From contig CACXBF010000024.1 in assembly GCA_902765855.1 (NCBI GenBank), positions 1 to 41,542 on the forward strand: 41,542 nucleotides of DNA. Direction: 5' to 3'. The notes under the pieces were generated by a model, which ran no database searches, was not told the origin of the DNA, and saw only the letters and a list, made by a program, of their open reading frames with translations. How positions within the stretch are numbered: position 1 is the first letter of the stretch; each line of letters opens with the position of its first letter. Shown here piece after piece: positions 8,217 to 16,923 of this stretch. Made by a program: the position numbers and the translations under genes. Source of the DNA: an uncultured Ruminococcus sp. Its GTDB lineage: Bacteria > Bacillota > Clostridia > Oscillospirales > Acutalibacteraceae.

Positions 8217-9542
8217 CTATTCTTTATCTCCACGCTCACGAACTATAAATCGCACTGGTGTCCCCTCTAAACCAAAGGTATCTCTGATTCGGTTTTCAAG
8301 ATATCTCTGATATGAGAAATGGAATAAATCCGATGAATTTACGAAGCATACGAATGTTGGTGGCTTTACAGAAGCCTGAGTCATATAGTAAATCTTAAGT
8401 CGTCTACCTTTGTCTGTCGGAGGCTGAACACGTGCAGTAGCTTCAGCAAGAATATCGTTGAGCATACCGGTCTTTATTCTCATCGCATTAGCATTAGCCG
8501 CAGCGTTTATATGCTCAAAAAGGCTATCTAAACGCTGACCGGTCTTTGCAGAAATAAATACTATTGGTGCATAGGACATAAACGAGAAATCATTTTCAAG
8601 GCTTTCACGCATCTTTTGCATAGTCTTTCCGTCTTTTGCAACAGCGTCCCACTTATTAACAGCAATTATACAAGCCTTGCCGGATTCGTGTGCTAAGCCT
8701 GCAATTTTAGAATCCTGATCTGCAAATCCCTCTGTTGCATCAATCATAATAACGCAAACATCGCTTCTTTCGATTGCCATTTTCGCACGAATAACACTAT
8801 ATTTTTCGATTTCGTCATCAACCTTGGTCTTTCGTCTTAATCCTGCTGTATCAGTAAAATTAAACTCGCCGAAATCATTCTTTACAAGCGTATCGATACT
8901 GTCACGAGTAGTACCGGCAATATTAGAAACTATGCAGCGTTCCTCACCTGTAATACGATTAATAAGAGAAGATTTTCCGACATTAGGTCTGCCAATAACT
9001 GCAACATTGATAATTTCGTTATCTTCATCGTCATTGGCTTCCTCTGGGAGCAAATCATAAACAGCATCAAGCAAATCGCCCGTACCTGTTCCGTGAACAG
9101 ATGAAACCTGAATAGGGTCACCCAAACCAAGATTATAAAATTCATAAAATTCAGGGTCAGGCTCACCAATTCTGTCGCACTTATTTACGCACAAAACAAC
9201 AGGTCTGCCACTCTTTTGGAGCATTGTCGCGACCTCTTGGTCAGTAGCTACAAGACCCGATTTTACATCTGTAACCAAAATAATAACATCAGCCGCTTCT
9301 ATGGCAAGCTGAGCCTGTCTTCTCATCTGACTCAGGATAATATCATTAGAATAAGGCTCGATACCACCTGTATCAATCAGCGAAACCTTTCTGTTTCTCC
9401 ATTCACATTCTCCGAAGATTCTATCCCTTGTAACGCCGGGTGTATCATCGACTATTGCAATACGCTTTCCGATAAGCTTGTTAAAAAGCGTACTTTTGCC
9501 GACATTTGGACGGCCGACAATCGCAACTACTGGTCTTGCCAT
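8217..9542 (-). CDS. der: Ribosome assembly GTPase Der (EngA)
   Basis: A 441-aa protein with two tandem G domains, each with its own GRPNVGKS P-loop (10-17 and about 184-191), DTGG/DTAG switch II and NKCD/NKWD specificity motifs, then a C-terminal KH-like domain. Der acts in 50S subunit maturation. The length is standard. No strong separate promoter was found in the 94 bp upstream, which hold the rpmF terminator; a weak TATTAT without a convincing -35 is present, so partial read-through is possible. Confidence 0.97.
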   Translation of the reverse strand: MARPVVAIVGRPNVGKSTLFNKLIGKRIAIVDDTPGVTRDRIFGECEWRNRKVSLIDTGGIEPYSNDIILSQMRRQAQLAIEAADVIILVTDVKSGLVATDQEVATMLQKSGRPVVLCVNKCDRIGEPDPEFYEFYNLGLGDPIQVSSVHGTGTGDLLDAVYDLLPEEANDDEDNEIINVAVIGRPNVGKSSLINRITGEERCIVSNIAGTTRDSIDTLVKNDFGEFNFTDTAGLRRKTKVDDEIEKYSVIRAKMAIERSDVCVIMIDATEGFADQDSKIAGLAHESGKACIIAVNKWDAVAKDGKTMQKMRESLENDFSFMSYAPIVFISAKTGQRLDSLFEHINAAANANAMRIKTGMLNDILAEATARVQPPTDKGRRLKIYYMTQASVKPPTFVCFVNSSDLFHFSYQRYLENRIRDTFGLEGTPVRFIVRERGDKE

Positions 9543-9591
9543 ATTATCAACTCCCTTTTTTCATAAACTTGTACCGATAATATTTAAAGAA

Positions 9592-9618
9592 AAAAATAGA
9601 GAAGGATTGCTCCTTCTC
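9592..9618 (-). terminator. Terminator of yceD-rpmF
   Basis: GAGAAGGA (9599-9606), loop TTGC, TCCTTCTC (9611-9618); on the minus strand it is followed by a long T tract. Confidence 0.85.
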
Positions 9619-9636
9619 CCACTTAAAAAGAAACGA

Positions 9637-9819
9637 TTAAGCTTCCTTTTTAATTACTTCTCTGCCATTGTAATAGCCACAGCTTCCGCAAACCTTGTGC
9701 GGTGCTTTGTATTCGCCGCAGTTAGGGCATCTCATAAGGGCAGGAGCATTGAGCTTCCAGACATTTGAGCGTCTTTTATCTCTTCTCGCCTTTGACGTTT
9801 TTCTCTTAGGTACTGCCAT
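9637..9819 (-). CDS. rpmF: 50S ribosomal protein L32 (zinc form)
   Basis: Sixty residues beginning [18 protein letters not shown], the canonical L32 start, with four cysteines in CPNC...CGSC that bind zinc. It is 28 nt downstream of yceD, the universal gene partner. Having all four cysteines, this is the zinc-dependent version. Confidence 0.96.
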   Translation of the reverse strand: MAVPKRKTSKARRDKRRSNVWKLNAPALMRCPNCGEYKAPHKVCGSCGYYNGREVIKKEA

Positions 9820-9847
9820 TTTTATAAACCTCCTTGCCTGAAATCTT

Positions 9848-10336
9848 TTACTGCAAAAGTGCTTTTAGCACAGCTAAACGAGGGTCTGGCTCGTCTTTAT
9901 CGCAACCACATTCTCCGTCGTTCAGATTTTTTCCGCACCTTTGACATAATCCCTTGCAATCCTGTTTACACAGTAATTTTGCCGGAAATTCAAGAAAAAT
10001 ATCATCTCTCAGCAAATCCTCAATCTCAAGGTTATAGTCAGGTACTTCTATATATTCGTCGCTGCTTTCATCAGAAAGCGAAAGAACGAGTATATGCTCA
10101 AAATGATAGTTCAAAACCCTTGTTGTACTCTTTCCGCACCTATCGCAATCGAAGATAACTTCAAGCTCAACATCCGCATCGAGAGTAATAAGACCGGCTC
10201 TGTTCCTTACTAAAACATCAGCCTTAACAGGTTTTTCAAAGCGTCTTGCCTGTAACTCCTCTCCAAGCGGAAACTCAAAAGATGTCTCTAAACTTTCACC
10301 CTCGGTTAAAAATACTTTTTTAAGTTCAAGAAGCAT
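9848..10336 (-). CDS. yceD: YceD/DUF177 family protein
   Basis: A 162-aa protein of the family encoded before rpmF and tied to 23S rRNA/ribosome biogenesis in plants and bacteria. A CDRCG motif mid-protein is followed by a C-terminal Cys cluster ([13 protein letters not shown], then CGC), probably metal-binding, and a [11 protein letters not shown] end typical of the family. The frame runs to 10444, beyond the promoter, so the start is the ATG at 10336, preceded by GGTGGTGA. Confidence 0.9.
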   Translation of the reverse strand: MLLELKKVFLTEGESLETSFEFPLGEELQARRFEKPVKADVLVRNRAGLITLDADVELEVIFDCDRCGKSTTRVLNYHFEHILVLSLSDESSDEYIEVPDYNLEIEDLLRDDIFLEFPAKLLCKQDCKGLCQRCGKNLNDGECGCDKDEPDPRLAVLKALLQ

Positions 10337-10377
10337 ATAATCACCACCGTGGATTTTAAGAAAGTATTGAGATACAT

Positions 10378-10406
10378 ACGCAAGACACTTGCGTTCTAAT
10401 AACGCA
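10378..10406 (-). promoter_or_regulatory. yceD-rpmF mRNA leader with two overlapping, mutually exclusive hairpins
   Basis: In the transcript the first hairpin is TGCGTT-attag-AACGCA (10406 to 10390) and the second is ACGCAAG-tgt-CTTGCGT (10394 to 10378). They share the segment ACGCA and cannot form together. They lie between the promoter and the start codon, about 40 nt before the ribosome site. Confidence 0.5.
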
Positions 10407-10415
10407 CTATTGATA

Positions 10416-10444
10416 ATTATAAAGACTTTCTCGCATTTTGTCAA
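10416..10444 (-). promoter_or_regulatory. Perfect consensus promoter of yceD-rpmF
   Basis: TTGACA (10439-10444), exactly 17 bp, TATAAT (10416-10421) on the minus strand; no deviation from consensus, consistent with strong ribosomal-gene expression. Confidence 0.85.
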
Positions 10445-10499
10445 GTAAAAATCGAAAAAAGCTATAACTTTTTCAAGAACAATTTTCTTAATTTGAACG

Positions 10500-10865
10500 C
10501 TATTTTTTCTCAGGCTTTTTGAAAAGTTCCTTTACACCTATAAATAAAAGCAATACCCCAAAAAGTTTAGAAAGCCAATAACCATCTATAAAATTAGAAA
10601 TTATAGAGCCTATTATTGCACCGCAGATTCCCATAAGAGCAAAGGGAGCTGCAAGTTTCCAATTTATCAGCTTTCGTTTAGTATATACAACAACTGAAAA
10701 AATTGCAGGAAGTATAAAAAATATAAGGTTTATTCCTTGCGCCTGCTGCTGTGGAATTTCTAAAAATAAAGTCAGACAGATTATCAGAACTCCGCCGCCA
10801 CCCATTCCAAGCGAGGCAAAAATTCCTGAAATTATCCCCGAAACTGCTCCTATAAAAAAATTCAT
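10500..10865 (-). CDS. Half-length TauE/SafE-family transporter, second subunit
   Basis: A 121-aa membrane protein with a GAVSGIISGIFASLGMGGGG motif near its N-terminus, the glycine-rich repeat signature of TauE/SafE (sulfite/organosulfonate or related anion exporters), and about four helices. Full-size family members (about 250 aa) hold two such repeats in one chain; here each is a separate gene. The ATG at 10865 overlaps the TGA of the upstream half-gene (ATGA), so translation is coupled and the two products probably assemble as a heterodimer. The longer frame to 10892 is discarded because of this junction. The substrate is unknown. Confidence 0.82.
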   Translation of the reverse strand: MNFFIGAVSGIISGIFASLGMGGGGVLIICLTLFLEIPQQQAQGINLIFFILPAIFSVVVYTKRKLINWKLAAPFALMGICGAIIGSIISNFIDGYWLSKLFGVLLLFIGVKELFKKPEKK

Positions 10866-11209
10866 CGTATAATCAGCCTTATTCCTGCCCAAAGCATCAT
10901 AAGTGCAAATATTTTCCTAAGCATATTTCCGCTAAGCTTTTTCATCAGCACAACACCTATCGCAGAGCCGAGCAAGCCCCATAACAGATATGGCAAAGCG
11001 TCATAAACAGAAACCGCTCCTTGTTGGAGATAGAATAAAGCACTCACCGCACATATTGGTAAAATTACCGCAACGCTTGTTGCGTGAGACTGCTTTTCAG
11101 AAAGCTTAGTTTTAAGAATGGGTACAACTACCATTCCTCCACCAGCCCCCAACATTCCATTTAGAAATCCCGCCAAAGTTCCCCAAAGCGAAAATAGCTT
11201 CTTCTTCAT
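10862..11209 (-). CDS. Half-length TauE/SafE-family transporter, first subunit
   Basis: A 115-aa membrane protein with GFLNGMLGAGGGMVVVP near the N-terminus, equivalent to the first TauE/SafE repeat, and about four helices ending in a basic tail. It is upstream of and overlaps (4 bp) the second half-gene. The ATG has GGTGGGA before it. No promoter of good quality was seen in the 78 bp to ktrB, so it may be read from upstream. Confidence 0.82.
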   Translation of the reverse strand: MKKKLFSLWGTLAGFLNGMLGAGGGMVVVPILKTKLSEKQSHATSVAVILPICAVSALFYLQQGAVSVYDALPYLLWGLLGSAIGVVLMKKLSGNMLRKIFALMMLWAGIRLIIR

Positions 11210-11287
11210 AGAATCCCACCGCTCTTTTCAGTATTATATCTATTTTTCCATAGGCTAAGAAAAATATACATAGATTATACAAAAGCG

Positions 11288-12682
11288 TTATCCGACAATA
11301 ATTTTTCCCTCTGGAAGAATTTTTCCGTTAGGGTTAGCTTTTTTGCCAGAAATTGAAAGGAATAATGCAAGTGGTCCTACTCGACCTATAAGCATAGTAA
11401 GTATCAAAATAAGCTTTGATGCAATCGAAAGACTTGTTGTGACCGATGCTGAAAGTCCTGTCGTAGAATATGCCGAAGTTGTTTCAAGCAATATATTAAA
11501 CATAGATATATCTTGCTGATTTTCTATTGCAGCGATAATACCGGTAATAACAAGAATATATGTTAATGATATAACTGAAATTGCAATAGCACTGTTTACA
11601 ACTTTCTGATTTATTTTATGCTTGCCGAAAATAGTTCCGTCCCTACCTCTTAGTACACTTATAACTGTTGCAAAAATCACAACAATAGTTGTAGTCTTAA
11701 CGCCGCCACCCGTCGAAACAGGCGACGCACCTATGAACATCAATATTACAGTAATAAACTTGGTTACATCGTGAACCTGAGTTAAATCTACGGCTGTAAA
11801 GCCTGCTGTTCTTGAGGTTACGGATTGAAAGAATGAAATATTTATCTGTTCGGCAATTCCTCTCCCGAAAAGCGTATTGCCGCATTCGCTGACAAAAAAT
11901 GCAATCGCACCAAACACAATTAAAATTGCTGTTGTTATAAGCACAATTTTTGAATGATATGAAACTTCTACAAGATTTCTTTTTCTGGTAATTTTCTCTT
12001 TAATCTGTTTTTCAAGGTCAAATACAACTAAGAATCCTATTCCGCCTACTACTATCAAAAGCATAATTATAACAGAAACATAAATATCATTTGCAAAAAG
12101 AATCATTCCCTTACCAGGTTCAATAAAACCAAAAAGGTCAAAACCTGCATTGCAAAATGATGAAATAGCCGTAAAAATAGAAATCCATATTCCAAGCGAG
12201 CCAAATTTCGGTATAAATGCAAAACTTAGCAATATTGCTCCCACAATCTCACAAGAAAATGTCATAAACATTATGGTTCTTATAAGCTTAGGAATATCTG
12301 TAATACTTCCGCTTGTATACTCTTTAACAATCTGTAAATCACGCAAACCAAGCTTTTTTCTTGCAATAAGCGTAAATGCGGCCGCAAACGTAAGTAATCC
12401 AAGTCCACCACATTGAATCAGTATCAATATTATAGCTTGTCCAAAATATGACCAACCGGTAAAAGTATCGCATATACTTAATCCCGTCACACAGGTGGCT
12501 GATGTTGCTGTAAATAAACAATCCACAAATGGTTTTGATATACCATCAGACGATGAAAACGGCAGTTTTAAAAGCAAACCGCCCAAAATCATTAAAAGTA
12601 CAAAACTTGCAACAATAAGCCTGATTGGATTATATGATTTAATTTTTTTTAGAAAGCCACCCTCTATTTTTTCATCAATCAA
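11288..12682 (-). CDS. ktrB: KtrB/TrkH-type potassium uptake channel subunit
   Basis: A 464-aa channel with four M1-P-M2 repeats; the selectivity-filter glycines are visible in all four P-loops: SATCVTGLS, SFCNAGFD, SRTAGFTAVD and SAYSTTGLS. It moves K+ (with Na+ coupling in many Ktr systems) under control of a cytoplasmic KtrA/TrkA ring. A TTG start is likely, with AGAGAGGT 7 nt before it. No ktrA/trkA gene adjoins, so the regulatory partner must lie elsewhere. No K+- or c-di-AMP-responsive leader structure was recognised in the short upstream gap. Confidence 0.93.
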   Translation of the reverse strand: MIDEKIEGGFLKKIKSYNPIRLIVASFVLLMILGGLLLKLPFSSSDGISKPFVDCLFTATSATCVTGLSICDTFTGWSYFGQAIILILIQCGGLGLLTFAAAFTLIARKKLGLRDLQIVKEYTSGSITDIPKLIRTIMFMTFSCEIVGAILLSFAFIPKFGSLGIWISIFTAISSFCNAGFDLFGFIEPGKGMILFANDIYVSVIIMLLIVVGGIGFLVVFDLEKQIKEKITRKRNLVEVSYHSKIVLITTAILIVFGAIAFFVSECGNTLFGRGIAEQINISFFQSVTSRTAGFTAVDLTQVHDVTKFITVILMFIGASPVSTGGGVKTTTIVVIFATVISVLRGRDGTIFGKHKINQKVVNSAIAISVISLTYILVITGIIAAIENQQDISMFNILLETTSAYSTTGLSASVTTSLSIASKLILILTMLIGRVGPLALFLSISGKKANPNGKILPEGKIIVG

Positions 12683-12737
12683 AATTTTTACCTCTCTTAA
12701 TTTACGATTTTATAACACTATTTTTACCATATGATGT

Positions 12738-12766
12738 ATAATACTACTATTATTATAAAAAATCAA
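12738..12766 (-). promoter_or_regulatory. Promoter of ktrB
   Basis: TTGATT (12761-12766), 17-bp spacer, TATTAT (12738-12743) on the minus strand. Confidence 0.65.
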
Positions 12767-12778
12767 GCATATAAATGA

Positions 12779-12817
12779 CATAAATAAACAGACAGTAACT
12801 ATTAAAGCTACTGTCTG
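12779..12817 (-). terminator. Terminator of the CAP-domain protein gene
   Basis: CAGACAGTA (12789-12797) with TACTGTCTG (12809-12817); on the minus strand a T-rich sequence follows the stem. Confidence 0.7.
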
Positions 12818-12830
12818 AATAATTATAATA

Positions 12831-15164
12831 TTACTTTGTAACTGTTACCTTAAAATATTTTCTAACAGTCTTTCCATCTGCGTCTATTACTTTTATTGCA
12901 AATTCATAATTAGTTGCTTTTTCTAATTTTTTTGTAACCGTTGTATTAGTTGTAGTTCCTGTTAAGGCTGTCCATTTAGAATCATCCTCAGCTCTACAAT
13001 AATATCTGTATTTATACGGCGCAGTTCCGCCTGTTGCTTTAGCATTAAGCGTAACTGTGTCGCCAAGCTTAATGCTCGTTGCACTAATTGTAGAATTATT
13101 CGCCAACGGAGCATTCACGGTTACTGTAAAATATTTTGTTACATACTTTCCATTTGCATCTATTATTCTTACAGCAAATTCATAGTCAGTTGCTTTCGCT
13201 GGTTTTTTTGTAACCGTTGTATTAGTTGTAGTTCCTGTAAGGGCTGTCCATTTAGAATTTCCTGCAATTCTGCAATAAAACCTATACTTATAAGGTGCCG
13301 TTCCGCCTATTGCATTTGCAGTAAGCTTAACTGAATCACCAAGCATAATATTTGTTGCACTGATTGTAGAATTATTCGATAATGGAGCATTAACTATTAC
13401 TGTAAAATATTTTCTTATAGACTTTCCTTGTGCATCTGTTACCTTAACCGCAAAATTATACTTAGCCGCTTTTGCCGGTCTCTTTGTGACTGTTGTATTA
13501 GTTGTAGTTCTTGTTAAAGCTATCCATTTAGAATCGCCCTCAGGTCTGCAATAATATATATACTTATAAGGTGCTGTTCCGCCTGTTGCACCTGCCGTAA
13601 GTTTAATTGAATCACCAAGCGTAATACTTGTTGCACTGATTTTTGATGTGTTTACAAGTGGCTGTGAAAGCTTTGGTATTGCGGTTATATCGGTTTTATC
13701 TCCGCATACTGTACAATGATGAGATTTACTTCCTTCTGATTTAGCCGTAGGCTCAACATCTATTGTCCAATCCTTTGAATAGCTATGAGCTGTTTTAGGA
13801 ATAGTTTCTATCTTGGTTTCACCACAGATAGAGCAGGTATAAGACTTACTTCCCTCTTTAGTACAGCTTGCAGCCGTAGCAGATATAAGCTTATAATCGT
13901 GCTTACAAACCGCTGTAATATCAGTAGTATATGTAACTCCATTATATGTTGCATATACCCTCATCGTCCCTAAATCTTTAGCTTTTATAAAAAGTTTACC
14001 TGATGAAAGATAATAATCAAAGGAACGATAATCGCCACTGAGTGACCAAGAAAAATTCAAAGTTTTAAGTGGATTATTATAAGGTACTATTGAAATAGTG
14101 TCTCCAACACATACAGTATAATTATCTTCTTTAAAGCCAAGCTTGTTATACTGGCTATCCTCATCAAAAAGATTAAAGAAATTAACAGTATATGAAATTG
14201 ATGTTGGAACACCATTCCTTTTAAGACCGTTAATCTTAACGCTTACAGTATCATTTTCAGGAAATTGACCGACATTAAAAATAATACATCTATTCATACC
14301 GTAACCATCATTATTTACAGTAAGATAATTTGTTTTCATATCGGTAGATGTCTTATCGAGATGCCATGATTTATTAAGCAGTTTTGAGCTTAAATCTACT
14401 GTAATATTTTCAAGACTTGGATACTCATAGCTTGAATTAAGACTTACAGAGAAAGCATATCCGTAGCTTGATTGTGTATAGATTTCGTTTGGCATATTTT
14501 TAGGTGGCCATGCTACATAATCGCCAGTAAAGGTATCGCTTCTTGTTCTGTCAAAGGCATACATTGCTGTATAGTTTTCAACAAAACCAAAGCCAGTTTG
14601 CTTCATAGCAGGGTTAAGCACCCAACGTCTATGGCCAACTCTATCGATATTGCTTGCATCTGTATCTGCAACATAGCCATCTATAACAGACGAAGTAATA
14701 TTAGAAAAACCACTTGCAATATTAGAACTTCTTGCACCATTACTTCCAAGCTTATAAAGCTCATCAGACATTTCAGATGGTTGTGATGGATAATGCGTTA
14801 AAATACCGTTTGAGGCATTAACCAAAGATGCAGCTTGAGTAGTTTCATTATACGAATCATTTAGTGTAATATCTGCCGGCAAACCTGCGAGATACCTGCA
14901 AAAATTAACTGAATTAAGCGCCTGAATTCTATCATCAAATGAAATATCGCCCATATCATATGGCTTTTTTGTTGAATAATCCTTTGTATACTCAATATCT
15001 TTCAAAGCGGAAAATTCTATTTCGTAATATTTTTGTCTAATTTCCTCCTGTGTTGGATAATCAAGTTCATAGGCACTTACATCTGTTGGTTTAGAAATAG
15101 CTGTAGCAGCGAGTAAAGCAAGTGTTGTAACTCCGACATACTTCATTAATCTCACACCTTTCAT
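12831..15164 (-). CDS. Secreted CAP (SCP/PR1-like) domain protein with C-terminal repeats
   Basis: A 777-aa exported protein. In order: signal peptide (basic MKGVRLMKY then a hydrophobic core, cleavage near VSA about residue 32); a CAP domain (about 75-235, with LTHYP and GHRRWVLNP motifs); a beta-rich region; two Cys-motif segments of the type CxxH...CSICG and HHCTVCG (about 420-500), common in clostridial surface proteins; and three tandem 92-residue Ig-like repeats (about 508-777) containing GGTAPYKY. There is no LPXTG, dockerin or SLH anchor, so it is probably released or held by its repeats. The ATG at 15164 follows AAAGGGGTG at good spacing; the upstream GTG (15173) overlaps that ribosome site. 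The activity of bacterial CAP domains is mostly unknown. Single gene with own promoter and terminator. Confidence 0.85.
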   Translation of the reverse strand: MKGVRLMKYVGVTTLALLAATAISKPTDVSAYELDYPTQEEIRQKYYEIEFSALKDIEYTKDYSTKKPYDMGDISFDDRIQALNSVNFCRYLAGLPADITLNDSYNETTQAASLVNASNGILTHYPSQPSEMSDELYKLGSNGARSSNIASGFSNITSSVIDGYVADTDASNIDRVGHRRWVLNPAMKQTGFGFVENYTAMYAFDRTRSDTFTGDYVAWPPKNMPNEIYTQSSYGYAFSVSLNSSYEYPSLENITVDLSSKLLNKSWHLDKTSTDMKTNYLTVNNDGYGMNRCIIFNVGQFPENDTVSVKINGLKRNGVPTSISYTVNFFNLFDEDSQYNKLGFKEDNYTVCVGDTISIVPYNNPLKTLNFSWSLSGDYRSFDYYLSSGKLFIKAKDLGTMRVYATYNGVTYTTDITAVCKHDYKLISATAASCTKEGSKSYTCSICGETKIETIPKTAHSYSKDWTIDVEPTAKSEGSKSHHCTVCGDKTDITAIPKLSQPLVNTSKISATSITLGDSIKLTAGATGGTAPYKYIYYCRPEGDSKWIALTRTTTNTTVTKRPAKAAKYNFAVKVTDAQGKSIRKYFTVIVNAPLSNNSTISATNIMLGDSVKLTANAIGGTAPYKYRFYCRIAGNSKWTALTGTTTNTTVTKKPAKATDYEFAVRIIDANGKYVTKYFTVTVNAPLANNSTISATSIKLGDTVTLNAKATGGTAPYKYRYYCRAEDDSKWTALTGTTTNTTVTKKLEKATNYEFAIKVIDADGKTVRKYFKVTVTK
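12834..13643 (-). repeat. Three tandem 276-bp coding repeats
   Basis: Repeat units of 92 codons encode the C-terminal domains of the CAP protein; unit boundaries fall near 13643, 13367 and 13091 (start of each unit reading on the minus strand), the last unit being 86 codons. DNA identity is high in blocks such as the GGTGCAACTAATAC-type Thr/Val stretch and the TAAAATATTTT block. Confidence 0.8.
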
Positions 15165-15210
15165 AATACGCACCCCTTTAATTGTAAAATTACGACAATT
15201 TTATACTACA

Positions 15211-15239
15211 ATCATACTTTATTTTATACCTATTGTCAA
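15211..15239 (-). promoter_or_regulatory. Promoter of the CAP-domain protein gene
   Basis: TTGACA (15234-15239), 17 bp, TATGAT (15211-15216) on the minus strand. Confidence 0.65.
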
Positions 15240-15282
15240 TAAAATGATAGTAATACATAAATCAACATGAATTCGATAAGAA

Positions 15283-15530
15283 TTAAAAGTTTGGCTCAAG
15301 CTTTTAATTATCTTACAGAAAAAGTATAGAGGCGAACTGTGTTTGTACACTCGGTAACTATTTCAACCGTATAAATTAACTTTCCATACTAATCACGAGT
15401 GAGATTTGTTGCAGGTAGTCACCTTACGCGATTTCACTTCTATGGTAATTATTTCAACCGTGCCAACAATCTTACCTTGTCAATGTCGAAGTTTTGCTTA
15501 CAAAATCGATTCCGCGTCCGGCTCACCACA
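15283..15530. repeat. Gene-free stretch with degenerate copies of the window's hairpin repeat family
   Basis: The 423-bp gap 15165-15587 has no credible gene. It holds TTAAAAGTTTGGCTCAAGC (15283-15301) and AGGTAGTCACCTTACG (15413-15428), both also found, in the same relative order, in the composite repeat at 25585-25766 (read on its minus strand). It also has GGCGAACTGTGTT (15331-15343), shared with 19746-19758, and two near-identical 18-mers starting GGTAA and ending CAACCGT (15353-15370, 15444-15461) 91 bp apart. Origin unknown; probably non-coding repeat remnants. Confidence 0.5.
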
Positions 15531-15536
15531 AAATAT

Positions 15537-15577
15537 AACGGGCAGCATTTCAAATTCTGAAACGCTACCCGTTTTTA
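15537..15577 (-). terminator. Terminator of tig-clpP-clpX
   Basis: AACGGG..GC.TTTCA (15537 on) pairs with TGAAA.GC..CCCGTT (to 15573), with two internal mismatches. The T tract is better on the plus side but nothing converges there; on the minus side it serves clpX. Confidence 0.6.
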
Positions 15578-15587
15578 TAACATCAAA

Positions 15588-16907
15588 TTAAGATGCTGTA
15601 TCATTTTTTTTAGGTCTTTTTTTGGTTTTTGACTTTTTAGTTTCTGCCGGTAATGCAGTAAGCTTAGAGTCATCATGCTCTACATCAGCCAAAGAACTAT
15701 CTTCAACAGCTTCTTTAGTAATAATAACCTTAGTTACTGATGGGTCTGATGGAATCGAGTACATAAGCGGAGTAAGGATACTCTCCATTATTGAACGCAA
15801 ACCTCTTGCACCTGTTTTTCTTTCGAGTGCCTTTTGAGCGATAGCACTTAAAGCGCCGTCATCAAAATCAAGCTCTACTCCATCAAGTGCAAACAGCTTT
15901 GAATACTGCTTTATAATTGAATCCTTAGGCTCACGAAGAATTTTTACAAGAGCCTCTTCATCAAGTCCATCGAGAGCTGTAATAACAGGAAGTCTACCAA
16001 CAAGTTCAGGAATAAGTCCAAACTTAACTAAATCCTGAGGAATAACCTCACTCATCCATTTAGTCTGATCAAGCTCCTGCTTTGTCTTAACATCAGCCAT
16101 AAAGCCAAGGCTTGTAGAATCCATTCGTCTTTCAACAGTTTTTTCAAGACCTTCAAAAGCGCCACCGCAGATAAAGAGAATATTCTTAGTGTTAATCTGA
16201 ATAAACTCTTGCTGTGGGTGTTTTCTTCCTCCTTGCGGAGGCACATTAGAAACAGTTCCCTCAAGGATTTTCAGAAGTGCCTGCTGAACGCCTTCACCGC
16301 TAACATCACGAGTAATTGAGGGATTTTCTGACTTTCTTGAAATCTTGTCTATTTCGTCAACATATATGATTCCGCATTCAGCACGCTCAATATCGAAATC
16401 AGCCGCCTGAATAAGTCTGAGAAGAATATTTTCAACATCTTCACCGACATAGCCTGCCTCTGTAAGAGTAGTAGCATCAGCTATTGCAAACGGAACATCA
16501 AGTATCTTCGCAAGAGTTTGTGCGAGGTAAGTTTTACCTACACCAGAAGGACCGAGCATAAGAACATTACTTTTATTGATTGTAACGTCATCGTCAGTGT
16601 CATGCAGATTTATTCTCTTATAATGATTATAAACCGCAACAGATAAAGCAATCTTAGCCTTATCCTGACCGATAACATATTCATCAAGCTTAGCCTTAAT
16701 CTCTTGTGGCTTCAAAAGATTGAATGAGCCTCCTGCGAAGAAATCCTCATTTTCGTCATCGTCCTCTGCGTGCAAAATAGATGAGCAAAGCTCTACACAT
16801 TCATCACAGATATATGCACCTCTGCCCTGAATCATTCTGCCGACAAGCTCCTGCGATTTTCCGCAGAATGAGCAAAGAACGGTTCTGTCACTGCTTTTTG
16901 TAGACAT
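15588..16907 (-). CDS. clpX: ATP-dependent Clp protease ATP-binding subunit ClpX
   Basis: A 439-aa AAA+ unfoldase: N-terminal C4 zinc-binding domain (CSFCGKS and CDEC, residues 12-37), Walker A GPSGVGKT (119-126), Walker [18 protein letters not shown] pore-region motif, and an LGF ClpP-binding loop (TSLGFMAD). The C-terminus carries a Lys-rich tail. It is the last gene of tig-clpP-clpX, 16 nt after clpP. Confidence 0.97.
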   Translation of the reverse strand: MSTKSSDRTVLCSFCGKSQELVGRMIQGRGAYICDECVELCSSILHAEDDDENEDFFAGGSFNLLKPQEIKAKLDEYVIGQDKAKIALSVAVYNHYKRINLHDTDDDVTINKSNVLMLGPSGVGKTYLAQTLAKILDVPFAIADATTLTEAGYVGEDVENILLRLIQAADFDIERAECGIIYVDEIDKISRKSENPSITRDVSGEGVQQALLKILEGTVSNVPPQGGRKHPQQEFIQINTKNILFICGGAFEGLEKTVERRMDSTSLGFMADVKTKQELDQTKWMSEVIPQDLVKFGLIPELVGRLPVITALDGLDEEALVKILREPKDSIIKQYSKLFALDGVELDFDDGALSAIAQKALERKTGARGLRSIMESILTPLMYSIPSDPSVTKVIITKEAVEDSSLADVEHDDSKLTALPAETKKSKTKKRPKKNDTAS

Positions 16908-16923
16908 TCGTGAACTCCTTTAT

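Noticed and set aside
12834-13643. Regular 276-bp repeats considered as a CRISPR-like or mobile repeat array
   Set aside because: They are in frame and encode protein domains; no short direct repeats with unique spacers are present anywhere in the window.
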